Of a stretch of DNA of 64,000 nucleotides, positions 1 through 38,162 are shown piece by piece. The translations under genes were made by a program, and so were the position numbers. Source of the DNA: Macrocystis pyrifera. Lineage: Eukaryota > Sar > Phaeophyceae > Laminariales > Laminariaceae. The stretch spans positions 2,852,001 to 2,916,000 of the forward strand of contig JASSKH010000012.1 in NCBI GenBank assembly GCA_031763025.1. The letters run 5' to 3'. Position 1 is the first letter of the stretch. Each line of letters begins with the position of its first letter. Under the pieces are notes generated by a model. The model ran no database searches and had not been told where the DNA came from. It worked only from the letters and a program-made list of their open reading frames with translations.

Positions 1-70
1 ACATACTGTAGCACCAATCATACTAAAAAAAAAAAACACTATATTTTGTATTCCAACGATATTGGGTTAG

Positions 71-161
71 GCCTTTCAGGATCGCAGTCTCGTTTTGAAG
101 ACAAACTACTTGAAATTCGAGTGGTTTGTCCCCCAAAGCGGGACTGCCGCCCTAAAAGGGT
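71..161. mobile_element. MITE M3 copy
   Basis: Ends gcctttcaggatcgcagtct and ggactgccgccctaaaaggg. Confidence 0.8.
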
Positions 162-255
162 GAAGGAGACCGGCCAGTCTGAAACATTAATCTCATAAGC
201 CTCATAAGGCAAAACAGTGCTGCTACCCCTATCGTAGCACGTCGTAAGACATATT

Positions 256-362
256 ATTACGGGGGACCATAGTAAATAGGACCTACGGTACACACAAACA
301 CCCATATATTTTCGTATTTTTACCAACAATATTTGGTCCTATTTACTATGCCCCCCCGTAAT
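256..362. mobile_element. MITE family M1 (107 bp), copy 1
   Basis: Terminal inverted repeats ATTACGGGGGACCATAGTAA / TTACTATGGTCCCCCGTAAT bracket a core with tatatatttccctatttttac. Ends suggest a TA target. No coding capacity. Sixteen copies are in the window; further copies are given in the entries below. Confidence 0.9.
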
Positions 363-412
363 AGTTGGAATTACTGTAGACTTAGGTTTGCGGTCGTGTA
401 CAGTGCGGTACT

Positions 413-520
413 ATTACGGGGGGAACATATTAAATGGGATCTACGGTACATACAAAAACCTATATATTTCGCTACTTTTACTAACAATGCTTGGTCCTAG
501 TTACTATGGTCCCCCGCAAT
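413..520. mobile_element. MITE M1 copy
   Basis: Same inverted ends, slightly decayed (ggaacatatt at the left, ccgcaat at the right), 51 bases from copy 1. Confidence 0.85.
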
Positions 521-806
521 AAAAGGGTAAAAGCCTGATTATCAAGGAGAACGCCTAAAGAAAAAATAGGACACCCACCGAGAGTAGGATTCATATGCAT
601 TGTACTACGATTCATACGCGATTGAGCACTGAAAAACCCAGGCGGAGCTATTGCAGGACTATGCGGAACCCCGACACGGGTACACGGTTGTATTGAAATT
701 ATTAATAGTGAACAAAACGAGCCGTTTCCTGAGTGAGAAATTGACAAACGACAGGTTAGGATCTAGATGATCTAGGTCTTACATGTCCGACGCGTTAAAG
801 CTTTTA

Positions 807-897
807 ACCCTTTAAGGACTGCAGTCTTGTTCTGGGAACAAACCAGTCACACTTCAAGTAGTTTGTCTCCAAAACGGGACTGCGGTCCTAAAAGGGT
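807..897. mobile_element. MITE M3 copy
   Basis: Ends accctttaaggactgcagtc and ggactgcggtcctaaaaggg. Confidence 0.8.
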
Positions 898-1137
898 AAA
901 CGCTGCATTCGCGGCAGAAGACGCCGCCTATACACTGCGACCACAAACGAAAAAAAAACAGTGACCGTGATAGATGGTCAAAGCAAGAAAAATATCCAAT
1001 CAGCTCTTGTGCAAGAGCTGCACATACTGAAACGACGCACCCCCCCCCCAAAACCCAAAAAAAACAAGGTGCGCGCACATCTAATCTATCTTTGGTTATC
1101 CAAATAGAATCGAGCAAGGTTATCACTTCAGAATCAC

Positions 1138-28078
<26,941 letters not shown>

Positions 28079-28451
28079 CTTGACATGATATTAGAAACAG
28101 GATACCGCCTCGGCGAGAAAGTCGGTGTCTCTACAGATCTTCACTCTCCGCAACTCGCGTGTTCACTCCGGGAAGCCTAGCACGCGGCTGAGGGGTGCTC
28201 TCGTCTTTCCCTGGGTAGAAGTAGGATGCTTGCCTTGCAGTTCCGGTGACTGTGTGAGCGTGGCCGAAGAGCAACGCTCTGAGCTCTGGGCTCCGGCTCG
28301 GTTTCTGTTCGTCTTTTTTTTTAAATTCATCAAGTTGCGAATTTGTATATGTGACATCCAGGTCTTATAAACTCCCGATTTGAAAAGAGAAACAACCAAT
28401 GAGAATGTCATTCCCATTGGAAACAACCAATAAAAAAATGGGATATGAAAA

Positions 28452-29345
28452 GCATCCAGGGGAGTCGCTGGCCCATATCTTTGACGAGGAATCACATACT
28501 ACTGTACCTGGTACAGAATACGCGCGTTCGGTTTATCACCACAATACTTTTTTTTTATCACCTTCTGCTATTTTACAGGTGTGTGCTTGCTGTGTTTTTC
28601 ATATATCAAGAGCAGAAGAGGCCAAGAACATGTACTATAGTGAGATTCACCAAAAACGCGTACTTGTACGTCAAGACCTGCTGCAACATTTACAGGGAGT
28701 ATAAAAAAATTTCCGGTGTCTTGGTGTGTATGTCACGCGTGAACTTCTGTAAACCAACTTTCGACTGTCTTGTGTACCCCGGCCCTCACATGTCGATCTG
28801 CTGTTTCAGTGCGCGAAATGGTACTGGCCGAAATCAATTGGAAATCGAACCAGCTGTAAGTATTATCGTCTCGTCGACCCTGGTGGCATCCAGGGGAGTC
28901 TCTGGCCAGTAGTCAATCGCGAGGGAAATAATGGAAAACGCACGCGGTTCACGCAGCTTGCAAAGTTGAGTATCGACCGATCTGCCGATCGGTTGAGCTC
29001 ACAGCTGACGTGCTTTCTTAGTTTCTTATAAAAAAAAAAACGAAATTCGTCAGCTGTGAGTTCGACTGATTAAATAGTTGATACTCAACTTTGCAAATAC
29101 TTGTAACTCACAGCTGACGTATTTCAAAATTTATAAAATACTTTTTTTTATATAAATTTTGAAATACGTCAGCTGTGAGTTCGACTGATTAAATAGTTGA
29201 TACTCAACTTTGCAAGCTGCGTAATACGCCTCGTCTATATTCCATTTTTACCTAATTTTACAATTATTGTGATAAACCGAACGCGCGTATTCTATATGGG
29301 ATTCCTTGTCAAAGATATAGGCCAGCGGCTCCCCTGGATGCTGCC
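28452..29345. mobile_element. Large foldback region with nested inverted repeats (family M7)
   Basis: Outer arms of about 90 bases (28452-28545 and 29262-29345; gcatccaggggag ... gaatacgcgcgttcggttta) face each other. Inside, gcttgcaaagttgagtatc ... ctcacagctgacgta units alternate in both directions (28953-29235), including a tight hairpin at 29109-29185. A further inverted copy is at 29506-29570 and relics are at 35200-35275 and 57850-57905. Confidence 0.7.
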
Positions 29346-30003
29346 CGGGTCAACAGGACAATTTTAACTAATCATTCTGCGCACTGATACTATATAACCC
29401 GAACAAGGGACATTGATATGATGTTGCAACATGTTGAAACCTTTGCATTTCACAAATATTTATAGATTGTAAAATTCGGTGAAAATGGAATATAGAGGAG
29501 GCATATTACGCAGCTTGCAAAGTTGAGTATCAACTAACTATTTAATCAGTCGAACTCACAGCTGACGTATTTTAAAAAATTAAAAATATTAATATTACAG
29601 ATTAATACTATTAATAGTAATAGTGTCATTCCTGTTCCCATTGAACATAACTGAAACGTACAATTCCCGGGGGCCTCCGGGCTCTGAAGCAGTACACAAT
29701 GATTAAGATAATAATGGTTATAAGATATCGTAGCCGACAGGGGAAGAGTAAGTATCCACCATATGTATGTGTATACACACGCGTACTGAACACCAAGAAG
29801 AGCAGAAAAGGCCAATGACATCTACAATATAATACGTATTAATATTAATAGTGAGACTCACCAACAAACAAGTACCAGGTATACTTACACACTTGTACGT
29901 CAAGACCAGGTACCTGCTGCGACATTTATTACAGGTGACTATTATTAGTATTTAAAAATTCCAGTCTGTCTCTCTGTGTGTATGTTGTTCACATTAAACC
30001 GTT

Positions 30004-31315
30004 TGTGAAGCGGTGGCCGCTCTAGGGTAGTGGTAAGGGCAGTGGTAAGGGACGCAGGTGGTTCTGGCAGCTGGAAAGCAGTGCTTCGCTTCTTCTGATT
30101 TAGATCTTATTGATGGCGAGAGCTGAGGAGGTGCTCTGGTAGAGAAGTGAGAGGTAGGGGGGCGAGACTCGACGCCCAGATATACTCGTCCCACCCCACG
30201 CCACAAGCTCTCCTAAATTCCTCTTATCTGATGTACGCCTACAGAACTTTCCTATGGCTACCGATCGTTCTTCTGCTAATATAAGAACTTCTCACTTCGT
30301 GGTCGTATCTGCGTTAAGGAACATTACTCTCGTCTAACGGGTTTTCCGCCCTAGGGAACATTCCTAAGAGAACGTTACTCTCAACTAACGGAATATCTGC
30401 CAGGTTAATCCATTCTTTGGATTATTCTCGTATTCGTGAGACTTCAAGACTGCAACATATTATATGTATATCTGTAGCCCATGAGTACTCTACTCATATC
30501 ACATTAGCCCACCCTGAATAATCGTATATGCAGACCACAAGATGGTCGGAGGGTGATGACAAAGTTCCTCCCAAACGGCCAGGAAAAAGGTGGTCGAAGA
30601 TGCGGCTATTCAAAACAAAATAAATGAGGCTATAGATCCCCCCACACCTCGTAATACAACCCAAACACTACGAAGAGGGGGGGTTCGCTGAGAACAACCA
30701 CTGAAAGGGAGACTAAAGGAGAGAGAGACACAGAACTCAAAGCAGAGGCGAAAGGAGAAATCACCCAAAATGAAAACAAAGAAAGACGACTGCCGACGAC
30801 GCCAGATGTGAAGCGGTGGCCGCTCTAGGGTAGTGGTAAGGGCAGTGGTAAGGGACGCAGGTGGTTCTGGCAGCTGGAAAGCAGTGCTTCGCTTCTTCTG
30901 ATTTAGATCTTCTTATTGATGGCGAGAGCTGAGGAGGTGCTCTGGTAGAGAAGTGAGAGGCAGGGGGGCGAGACTCGACGCCCAGATATACTCGTCCCAC
31001 CCCACGCCACAAGCTCTCCTAAATTCCTCTTATCTGATGTACGCCTACAGAACTTTCCTATGGCTACCGATCGTTCTTCTGCTAATATAAGAACTTCTCA
31101 CTTCGTGGTCGTATCTGCGTTAAGGAACATTACTCTCGTCTAACGGGTTTTCCGCCCTAGGGAACATTCCTAAGAGAACGTTACTCTCAACTAACGGAAT
31201 ATCTGCCAGGTTAATCCATTCTTTGGATTATTCTCGTATTCGTGAGACTACAAGACTGCAACATATTATATATATATATATATCTGTAGCCCATGAGTAC
31301 TCTACTCATATCACA
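30004..31315 (-). mobile_element. TRIM-A: miniature LTR retrotransposon without genes
   Basis: Two direct repeats of about 500 bases, 30004-30503 and 30807-31315, start TGTGAAGCGG and end CTCATATCACA; they differ by a few small indels including TA and TCT expansions. They are flanked by a 4-base duplication CGTT (30000-30003, 31316-31319). The 303-base internal part has no gag or pol. Read on the minus strand, TGGCGTCGTCGGCAG lies 2 bases after the LTR (30790-30804) and is a good primer-binding site for a tRNA-Ser. Movement would need proteins from a full-length relative. Confidence 0.85.
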
Positions 31316-31899
31316 CGTTCTTCTACTCGTCGACATCCAGCAAGCCCAGTGTCCGTGCTGATTCTTCACCCTAGAAAGATACGAGCTCTGTGGTCACAGA
31401 CTACGACACGGAGATAGCACACCGTAATGCATTAATAGCCTACGCAATACCATGCCTTCGCACTAGGTGCGGCCGACACAACATACATACATACGCCAGC
31501 AACCAAAATACACCATATAAAGAAAGAGAAGCAACGAAGAAACCAAACCGAAAAAGAAAAGGAGAAGAATCCCAAATAAATACGACGTAAATAAAATGGG
31601 AAGCCAAAGCTCAGACACATGCATACCCCGAGCATGAGCCAATGGACGTGCAAGGGGGAAGAAACGGGGGAAGGAAAAAGGAAAAAGGGAAATATGCATC
31701 CCGGGGAACACTTAACTAAGTAAAAAGAGAAAGAATGAGTGGGCCAAAAAATATAAAAACAAAAATAAAACACGCTCGTCACCCACCCACTATGTAGTAC
31801 TTCTTTCATAAGGATAAGAAGGGGAAAGATAGGAAAAAGTTAAGTCATGGAAAAAATCAAAGCATCAATCCAATACATACCGAACGGCCGCAGCAGTTG

Positions 31900-34642
31900 G
31901 CGGTACGAGTAGCAAGAAAAGTCCAACCTATTAGTCGGCCTGGTACCTTGCTACCCTGTCTGCGGTCTCTTTGCTACTCTCCTCTACCGCGGTTTCCCTT
32001 CTACTCCTCCCGTTCCCCCCCCCTGCCCCCATACACTTTTACGGTGTTCCTTCTACCCCTCCTGCTGCTACCCCTCCCCCCGTTCCCTCTAACACTACCC
32101 GCAGCGGATGCACGGCGCTGTCTACTCAGCTTTGCCTCAGCCTCGTGGCACCTGCCGATGAACTGTTCAGCTGCTTCGAGGATTCCCCGGTACCACTTTC
32201 CCGTCAGTTTTGCTGCAGTGGGCCACAGTGCGGTCCCAACTCCAAAGACTAAGGGGGAGTCTTCCGTTGATCCCTCGGTGGCTTTGAACACTCTAAGGTC
32301 CTCAGCAATGGCCCTAGGCCAAGTCTTGGGCTGCCCGTCTGGTTTCGGGCTCTCCCCACCAGCGATCGTCCCGAATATCAACCGACTGGGCAATCACTCC
32401 TCGTGTTGCCGCCCCAGAGCCCCCGCAAAGAAGAGTCGCCGTTTACGGATGGTCGTTTCGATACTTTCGCATCGTGTTATCCTGAGCGCCTTTGCGTACG
32501 AGAGGGTGGTGTGGTCGGTGCGTAGTCGGCGCTGGAAGCCAATGACTCGCAGAAGGACTTCGTGGTGGGCTGATCGAAGCTTGGCGAAGTGGTCCGCATT
32601 GAGGGTCCACGTCACGCAACCGTACAGCAAGGTCTCAATCACCTCGGCCTTCAGCATCCGGACTTCCAGACTACGCGGTACGTTCGTCCTATCGTACAGT
32701 TCCGGACCATACCGTTTGAGGCATGCCCGCATCAGACGGATTCGTCGCTCGATTTCGAAGGAGAGGTCAGCGTTCTCGTGGAAAATGCCTCCTAGGTACA
32801 AAAACTGGGTCGTCTGTTTATACTTCTGGCCTGCAGCTTCGATCGCGAGCGATGAGGTGGTAAACGTCTGATCCGGTGTTCGTAAGAGCATCGTCTCTGT
32901 CTTCTTCTGGGATACCGTGAGACCTACTGCTTCGAAGACAGTCACGATGACTGTCATCATTTTTGCAAGGCCTTCCGCCGACTTCGAGATTATTCCTGCG
33001 TCGTCTGCATACAACATGCCCCACACAGCCCTTTGCACGCATGCCAACGTTTCCTCTTTTCCGACAACCCTGTCCTGTTCGAGATGAACCAAATCCCTTA
33101 CGATGCATTCGTCTTTGCTGAGGCGTACCAGCACGATGTGTATCGCAGCGGCGAAGAACACGTTGAACAATAACGGCGATAGTACGCAGCCTTGGCGCAG
33201 CCCCTGGGTTACATTGAACCAGTCCGAGTGTTCACCATCATCCGCACGCACGCGAGCCCGCGTGCCTTCGTGAAAATTGCGAATGATTGTGAGCATCTTG
33301 GTTGGTACACCAAGGCGTGTGAGTACCTCCCACAACAGTTCTCGGTCGACAGAGTCGTACGCTTTCTGCAGATCGATGAAGCACATGTACAGGGGATTTT
33401 CTTCTGCCGTCCGAGCTCCTGCAACCGGCGCACGACAAACAGCATATCGACTGTCGACCGTGCGGGGCGGAAACCGCACTGTTCTTCAGGGAGTATATGC
33501 TCGGTCTCGCAGTAACTGCTTAGACGGGACGCAACGATTTTCAGCAACACCTTGCCTGCGTGAGCAACAAGCGAAATGCCTCTGTAGCTGTTGCAATCAG
33601 TTATGTCCTTCTTTTTGTGAAGGGTTTTTATGATCGCATCTTTCCATTGCTGGGGGACTTCTCCCGTTACCCAAACGTTAACAAGGATACTGTGAAAATA
33701 CTGCACGAAAGCGGGGTGGTCAAGTTTCTTTACTTCGACCGGGAGATCATCTGGTCCAACGGCTTTCCAGTTTGACATACCCTTCACTGCTTCCATCATC
33801 TCGTCAATGGATGGTTCATTTCCAAGGGATAGTTTCAGCGGTCGTGGTGGCACTAGGCCGATGATCGTGGGGTCAAGTTTCAGCGATTTCGTGTTCAATA
33901 GTTTGTGGTAGTGCCCCGCCCATCTTGCACGAATTCGCGCTTGATCCCGCAACAGCGTGCCATCCTCGTCCATGATAAACTGTTCACTCCTCAATTTCGT
34001 ACCTTGCAACCCTACCGTACTCTTCAGGTGCTTGTACAACCCTCGTTGATCGGAACTCGCGAGGAATCTCTCGGTTTCAGCGAGGTACTCTTCAAAATAC
34101 GCATTGACTCCTGCGACGACCACTTCCTGCAGATTCGCACAGGCGGATCTCAACTTCTTCCACGCTGTACTATCTCGGGGGTAGACACGCAAGAGCTGTC
34201 TCGCATCCTCCCTCGCTGTCCATGCTACTTTGAAAGCGGCCAACGTTTCGGGAGTCTCACACCAACCGTTTCGGCGGTGGCGACGTGGTGGAGGTGGCAC
34301 CTCTTTCTCAACAGCATTCATGACAGTTGTGGTGAAAAACTCAACCATGTCAGACGTGTTACGAGGCTGGGTAGGTTGGTTGAGAGTGGAAATGACCCTC
34401 TCGACTATTCGGTGTCGACGCTCTCCATCGGATAAGAAAAGCTGCCTGTCGAATTCTCGGCGTTTTGGGGGTTTCAGCAATCTTCGGTTAGACGAAAAGT
34501 GACCACTAAGTCCAACCTTGATGTACACGATGTTATGGTCTGAATCAGCCTTAGCAGGTGGTGGGGGCTGTGGGACGACTGTAACATTAGGTACTCTAGG
34601 TCGGTGGTCTCTGTCCACGTGTGAACTGCTGCTGTAAACCAA
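31900..34642 (-). mobile_element. 5'-truncated non-LTR retrotransposon (LINE)
   Basis: Minus strand. The 5' end begins within the end of an endonuclease domain (SDHN motif near 34540) and abuts a repeat at 34640, so the element is 5' truncated, as is common for LINEs. The reverse transcriptase is broken (see next entry). The 3' end is not defined; no clear poly(A) was found between 31320 and 31900. A GGTGG-rich low-complexity tail covers 31990-32110. Confidence 0.75.
32001..34642 (-). pseudogene. LINE reverse transcriptase ORF with one frameshift and one stop
   Basis: The first part (to about 33400) reads [35 protein letters not shown] and [21 protein letters not shown] one-base frameshift within about 33394-33406 moves the frame to [39 protein letters not shown] and MLYADDAGI, with the catalytic YADD at 33000-33011. 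An in-frame TGA at 32394-32396 follows GALGRQHEE, then the C-terminal LPSRLIFGTIAGGESP continues in the same frame. All RT core motifs remain, so decay is recent. Clade not assigned. Confidence 0.85.
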
Positions 34643-35285
34643 CTAACTTTCGATTGTCTTGTGTACCCGGCCCTCACTCACGTGCGATCTGCTGTTTCAG
34701 TCAGTGCGCGAAATGGTATACTGGCCGAAATCAATCGGAAATCGAGCCTGGTGTTACAGGTATTTTATTATCGTCTCGTCGACCCTGGTAGCATCCTTGG
34801 GAGTCACTTTTTTTTTTTTTTTTTCATCATCACGTTTACTTTCCTTTTTCCAGCCTAGCTCGTAGGAGGTTTTACCCTCAGCGATCTTCTGGACAAGGCG
34901 TGGTCACAGGTGTCGTCCCTTCTCCCCCCCGGTACGTGCCTTTATTTTTTGTCGCGCATAGGGTTCAGCATTCCCACTGCTCGTCGATTTTCATCGAATG
35001 TAGCTAACTCACGCTCTCGCGCTTTCCGCCAATCAATGTTTTATGCAAGCTAAAGTCCCTACGAGCATGCACTCGGTGAGACTTGAACCCACGAAATTGA
35101 TCTTGATCGGCACGCGGACCACCTACCAAGCCACCGGGGACACTGACCAGCAGTCATTCGCGACGGAAATAATGGAAAACACGCGAACGGTTCACGCATT
35201 TTGCAAGGTTGTGAGTATCGACCGATCGGTTAAACTCACAGCAAATGACGTGCTTTTTTAGTTTGTTATAGAAAAATAGCCTAGC
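34625..35285. repeat. Duplicate of the 28740-29040 segment, split by a SINE
   Basis: gtaaaccaac...tttcgattgtcttgtgtacc and tcgtctcgtcgaccctgg match 28745-28885 with small indels. Homology resumes after the SINE with ggaaataatggaaaacacg (compare 28920-28950). Confidence 0.7.
34808..35142 (-). mobile_element. SINE copy, full length, inserted in a duplicated segment
   Basis: Reverse-complement match to copy 1 over its whole length, from the T17 run (34808) to the A box (35119-35133). It splits a segment that is uninterrupted at 28740-29040, which gives the pre-insertion sequence; flanking CACT suggests a short duplication. Confidence 0.8.
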
Positions 35286-35319
35286 AGAGTGGTGTTCGGA
35301 AACGATATTTCAGACGGAA

Positions 35320-36300
35320 CTCAGACGGGACGGTACTGCCTTTGGCGGTGGTTTTCCTGACGGTAGACGGTATTTTGTTATTTGACGGTAACCAATTTGT
35401 TTGACGGAAACGGAAAATCCAAAATATGCCAGTAACTATCTCGACGGTAATAGGACACGACGCGGTAATTTCGTTGACAGTAGACGGCATTTCTTTTTTT
35501 GACGGTAACCAATTTGACGGAAACGGAAAATCCGAAATATGCCGGTAATGTCTCGGCGGTAGTAGGACACGACGGTAATTTCGTTGACGGTAGACGGTAC
35601 TTCGTTTTTCGGCGGTAAAGCCCTCGGCGGAAAACGGAAACACCAAATTCGCGGTATTTGGCATTTGTTGGATATGTGCGTGCCTCGCAAGTGGGCAGGC
35701 TCTCTTTTCTCTTTTCATTACATCGAAATTGAGCAGTCTCATGCAAAAACAAACAACAAACACCGGAGCAAATAGAAAAATAGAAAATCAGGGGATAGGC
35801 CGGACCGAGCCTCGTCTAACCCCCCCCCTCTCATCAGCCATTTTTCATTTTAAACCCAAACTATCATGAGTTGTCCCCGCCTCACCCACAAGAGCTGCTC
35901 GCCTACACGATGCCAACAACTGATGAATGTAAATGGTCTGAGGACTTTAGCTACTCGTGATCTCGCTTGGATGGTAACAAGTCGTGGCATCTAGGAATCT
36001 CAACCAGTGTTGCCGGAACTTTTCTGGCGGTGTCTAGAGTTGACGGTATTTATTTCTCGGTAGACGGTAATAATAGTGAATCTGACGGAAATTTATCGCC
36101 GGTAGACGGTAATAGTAAACCTTGACGGAAATATTTTTGACGGTGATGGAATACGACGGTTGTTTGCTGACGGTAGACGGTATTTCGTTTTTCGGCGGTA
36201 CCGCCCTTGGTGGTAGACGGTAACACGAAATGTACCGGAAAACCGCCGGAATTCCGGGACCGTCCACCAGGGCGGTAAAACAACGACGGGAAAAATTCCG
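35320..36300. repeat. GACGGTA-rich degenerate repeats
   Basis: Clusters at 35320-35660 and 36010-36300 are built from gacggtagacggtatttcgt and cggaaacggaaaatcc units. The plain interval 35670-36000 between them holds nothing recognisable. Confidence 0.6.
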
Positions 36301-37179
36301 AACACCACCACAGGCCACTGTTTGTTCCTATAGAATACCTTGTACCTGGCAGGTATTTAAAGCGATTTGTTTGTCGATACCTATTTTTTAGTTGACCAAT
36401 ATATGTAGGTATAGTATTAATAACAGGTACAGTATCATTGCTCTTAGGATTTATGGTATGTGAAACTGTCTATGAATACCTACCTAGATTGTTAATATTA
36501 ATTATGCTTGCCATCCGACGATGTGCAGCATGAGCTTCAACGTGTTGATCACTCAAAAAATTCCTGAAAGAAATCCCCGGAAACAAAGGTATGCTATATG
36601 CACAAGGTATATCTGCCTTCTATGTCTACTTCCTCCTATGCTTTTTCTACTATACTCTATTTGTTGTCCTTGCTCATTCCTCTATCTCAATATGTACTCT
36701 TTACGTTCTATTGTGAAATCCTAAACCACACCCAAGCTCCATCCCTACGCCATCGGTGTGGGTCCGTCATCCTCCCCCTTTTCGATTCCTGTCGACCCCT
36801 AAGCTGGAGTTTGAATCGCGACACCCTCCTCGAGATGGTGACCTGTGTAGTCATCGAGACGATTTGGTGTAGGCGTTCCTTCACCACTCCTTTTTCCCAT
36901 CGATCCACCGTCCCTCACCCCCACGATACTACGAGCCGCCAGCTGATCGATGGACGTGCTGCCCTCTACCCCGAGACGTCCACAGCTTTCCACAGCTAAA
37001 GTGGCAAGTTTGTGACTTTGCTCGTCAGAAGACACATGTCTCGGACGAGCGTAGTGTTTGCGAGCCTCGGAGGTAGAGGCAGCTGGTCCATCATGATCAG
37101 CACTGCCTCCTCGCAGGTGTATCTGCGCTCGAGGGTCAGCATAAGTCAGGGTTCTACACTATTTGACCTTGTCGTGAGC

Positions 37180-37890
37180 ATGCCGTACCATTGCCATGGT
37201 ACCGCCCATGGTATACCATGGCATCACCACGGCATCCCATGGGGTGGCATAGAATTCCATGTACGCCGTGGGGGGTGCCGTGGCATGCCATGGGTGGGTA
37301 CCATGTCAACCCCCGCTTCTACCGTCACGGCACTCCATGGCAACCCCCACGGCACCCCAAAGTCCACGGCACCTCGGTTAGGGTTTGGGTTGGAGTTAGG
37401 GTTAGGGTTAGGGTTCCATGGTATGCCGTGGAGGTCGGTGGAAGGTTCCGTGGTATGCCGTGGAAGATGCGTGGAAGGTTTCGCCGCAGGTGGCGCCACG
37501 GCATGCCACAGCATGTCGCGAAAAAAGACAATAAAGTACATTTGAATTTTGCGTGGCATGGCCATGGTGCCACCCATGGCATACCATGGCATCCCCACGT
37601 CATCCCCACCGCACCCCATGGTGTGGCATAGGATTCCATGGCACGCCGTGGGGGGTGCCGTGGCATGCCACGGGTGGTACCATGGCAACCCCCGCGGCAG
37701 CCGCCACGGTACTCCGTGGTAACCCCACGGCATGTCATGGCAACCCCGACGGCACCCCAATGTTCACGGCACCTAGGTTGGGGTTAGGGTTAGGGTTAGA
37801 GTTTCATGGTATGCCGTGGAGGTCCGCGGAGGGTCCGGTGATATGCCGTGGAAGATGCCGTGGAAGGTTTTGCCGCAGGTGGATGTCGTG
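37180..37890. repeat. CCATGG/GCCGTGG minisatellite with telomere-like tracts
   Basis: Two diverged ~370-base units (from about 37190 and 37560) are made of ccatggcataccatggcatc and ccacggcatgccatgg-type short repeats. Each ends with GGTTAGGG tracts (37375-37415 and 37777-37800). Confidence 0.75.
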
Positions 37891-37916
37891 AAAAAGGGCA
37901 ATAATGTACGTCCCCG

Positions 37917-38042
37917 GGTGAACCAAGGTCGGCACGCTGCCCACACCGCTTCGCCGGACGAGCTCCCGGTCCGGGGGAGCTTGCCGTCTCCGGAAGCTCC
38001 TTCAGCGAAGCGGTGTGGGCAGCGTGCCGACCTTGGTTCACC
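37917..38042. repeat. Perfect 38-bp inverted repeat (hairpin)
   Basis: The left arm 37917-37954 (ggtgaaccaaggtcggcacg...) and right arm 38005-38042 are exact reverse complements around a 50-base GC-rich loop. Confidence 0.9.
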
Positions 38043-38162
38043 AGTTTGCCTAACTTATGTTGGGCTTAGCGCGAGTTTGTGGTCACGGCATCGTAGGCAG
38101 CCAGCATGTCGGCCTCTGGGGGTCTTGGGGCCAGATCTCTCCCTGCGTCTAGGCCCCATTCC

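Noticed and set aside
900-960. FYVE-like minus-strand motif CIGGVFCRECSVY
   Set aside because: Spacing has one extra residue, the RHHC part is missing nearby, and the stretch runs into an M3 element.
31897-32871. 324-codon plus-strand frame
   Set aside because: It is antisense to the LINE reverse transcriptase, whose motifs are unmistakable on the minus strand.
36598-36999. Plus-strand frame MHKVYLPSMSTSSY...
   Set aside because: No domain, no splice signals; composition is like its non-coding surroundings.
37012-37891. Several His/Pro/Trp/Gly-rich frames on both strands
   Set aside because: All arise from the CCATGG minisatellite.
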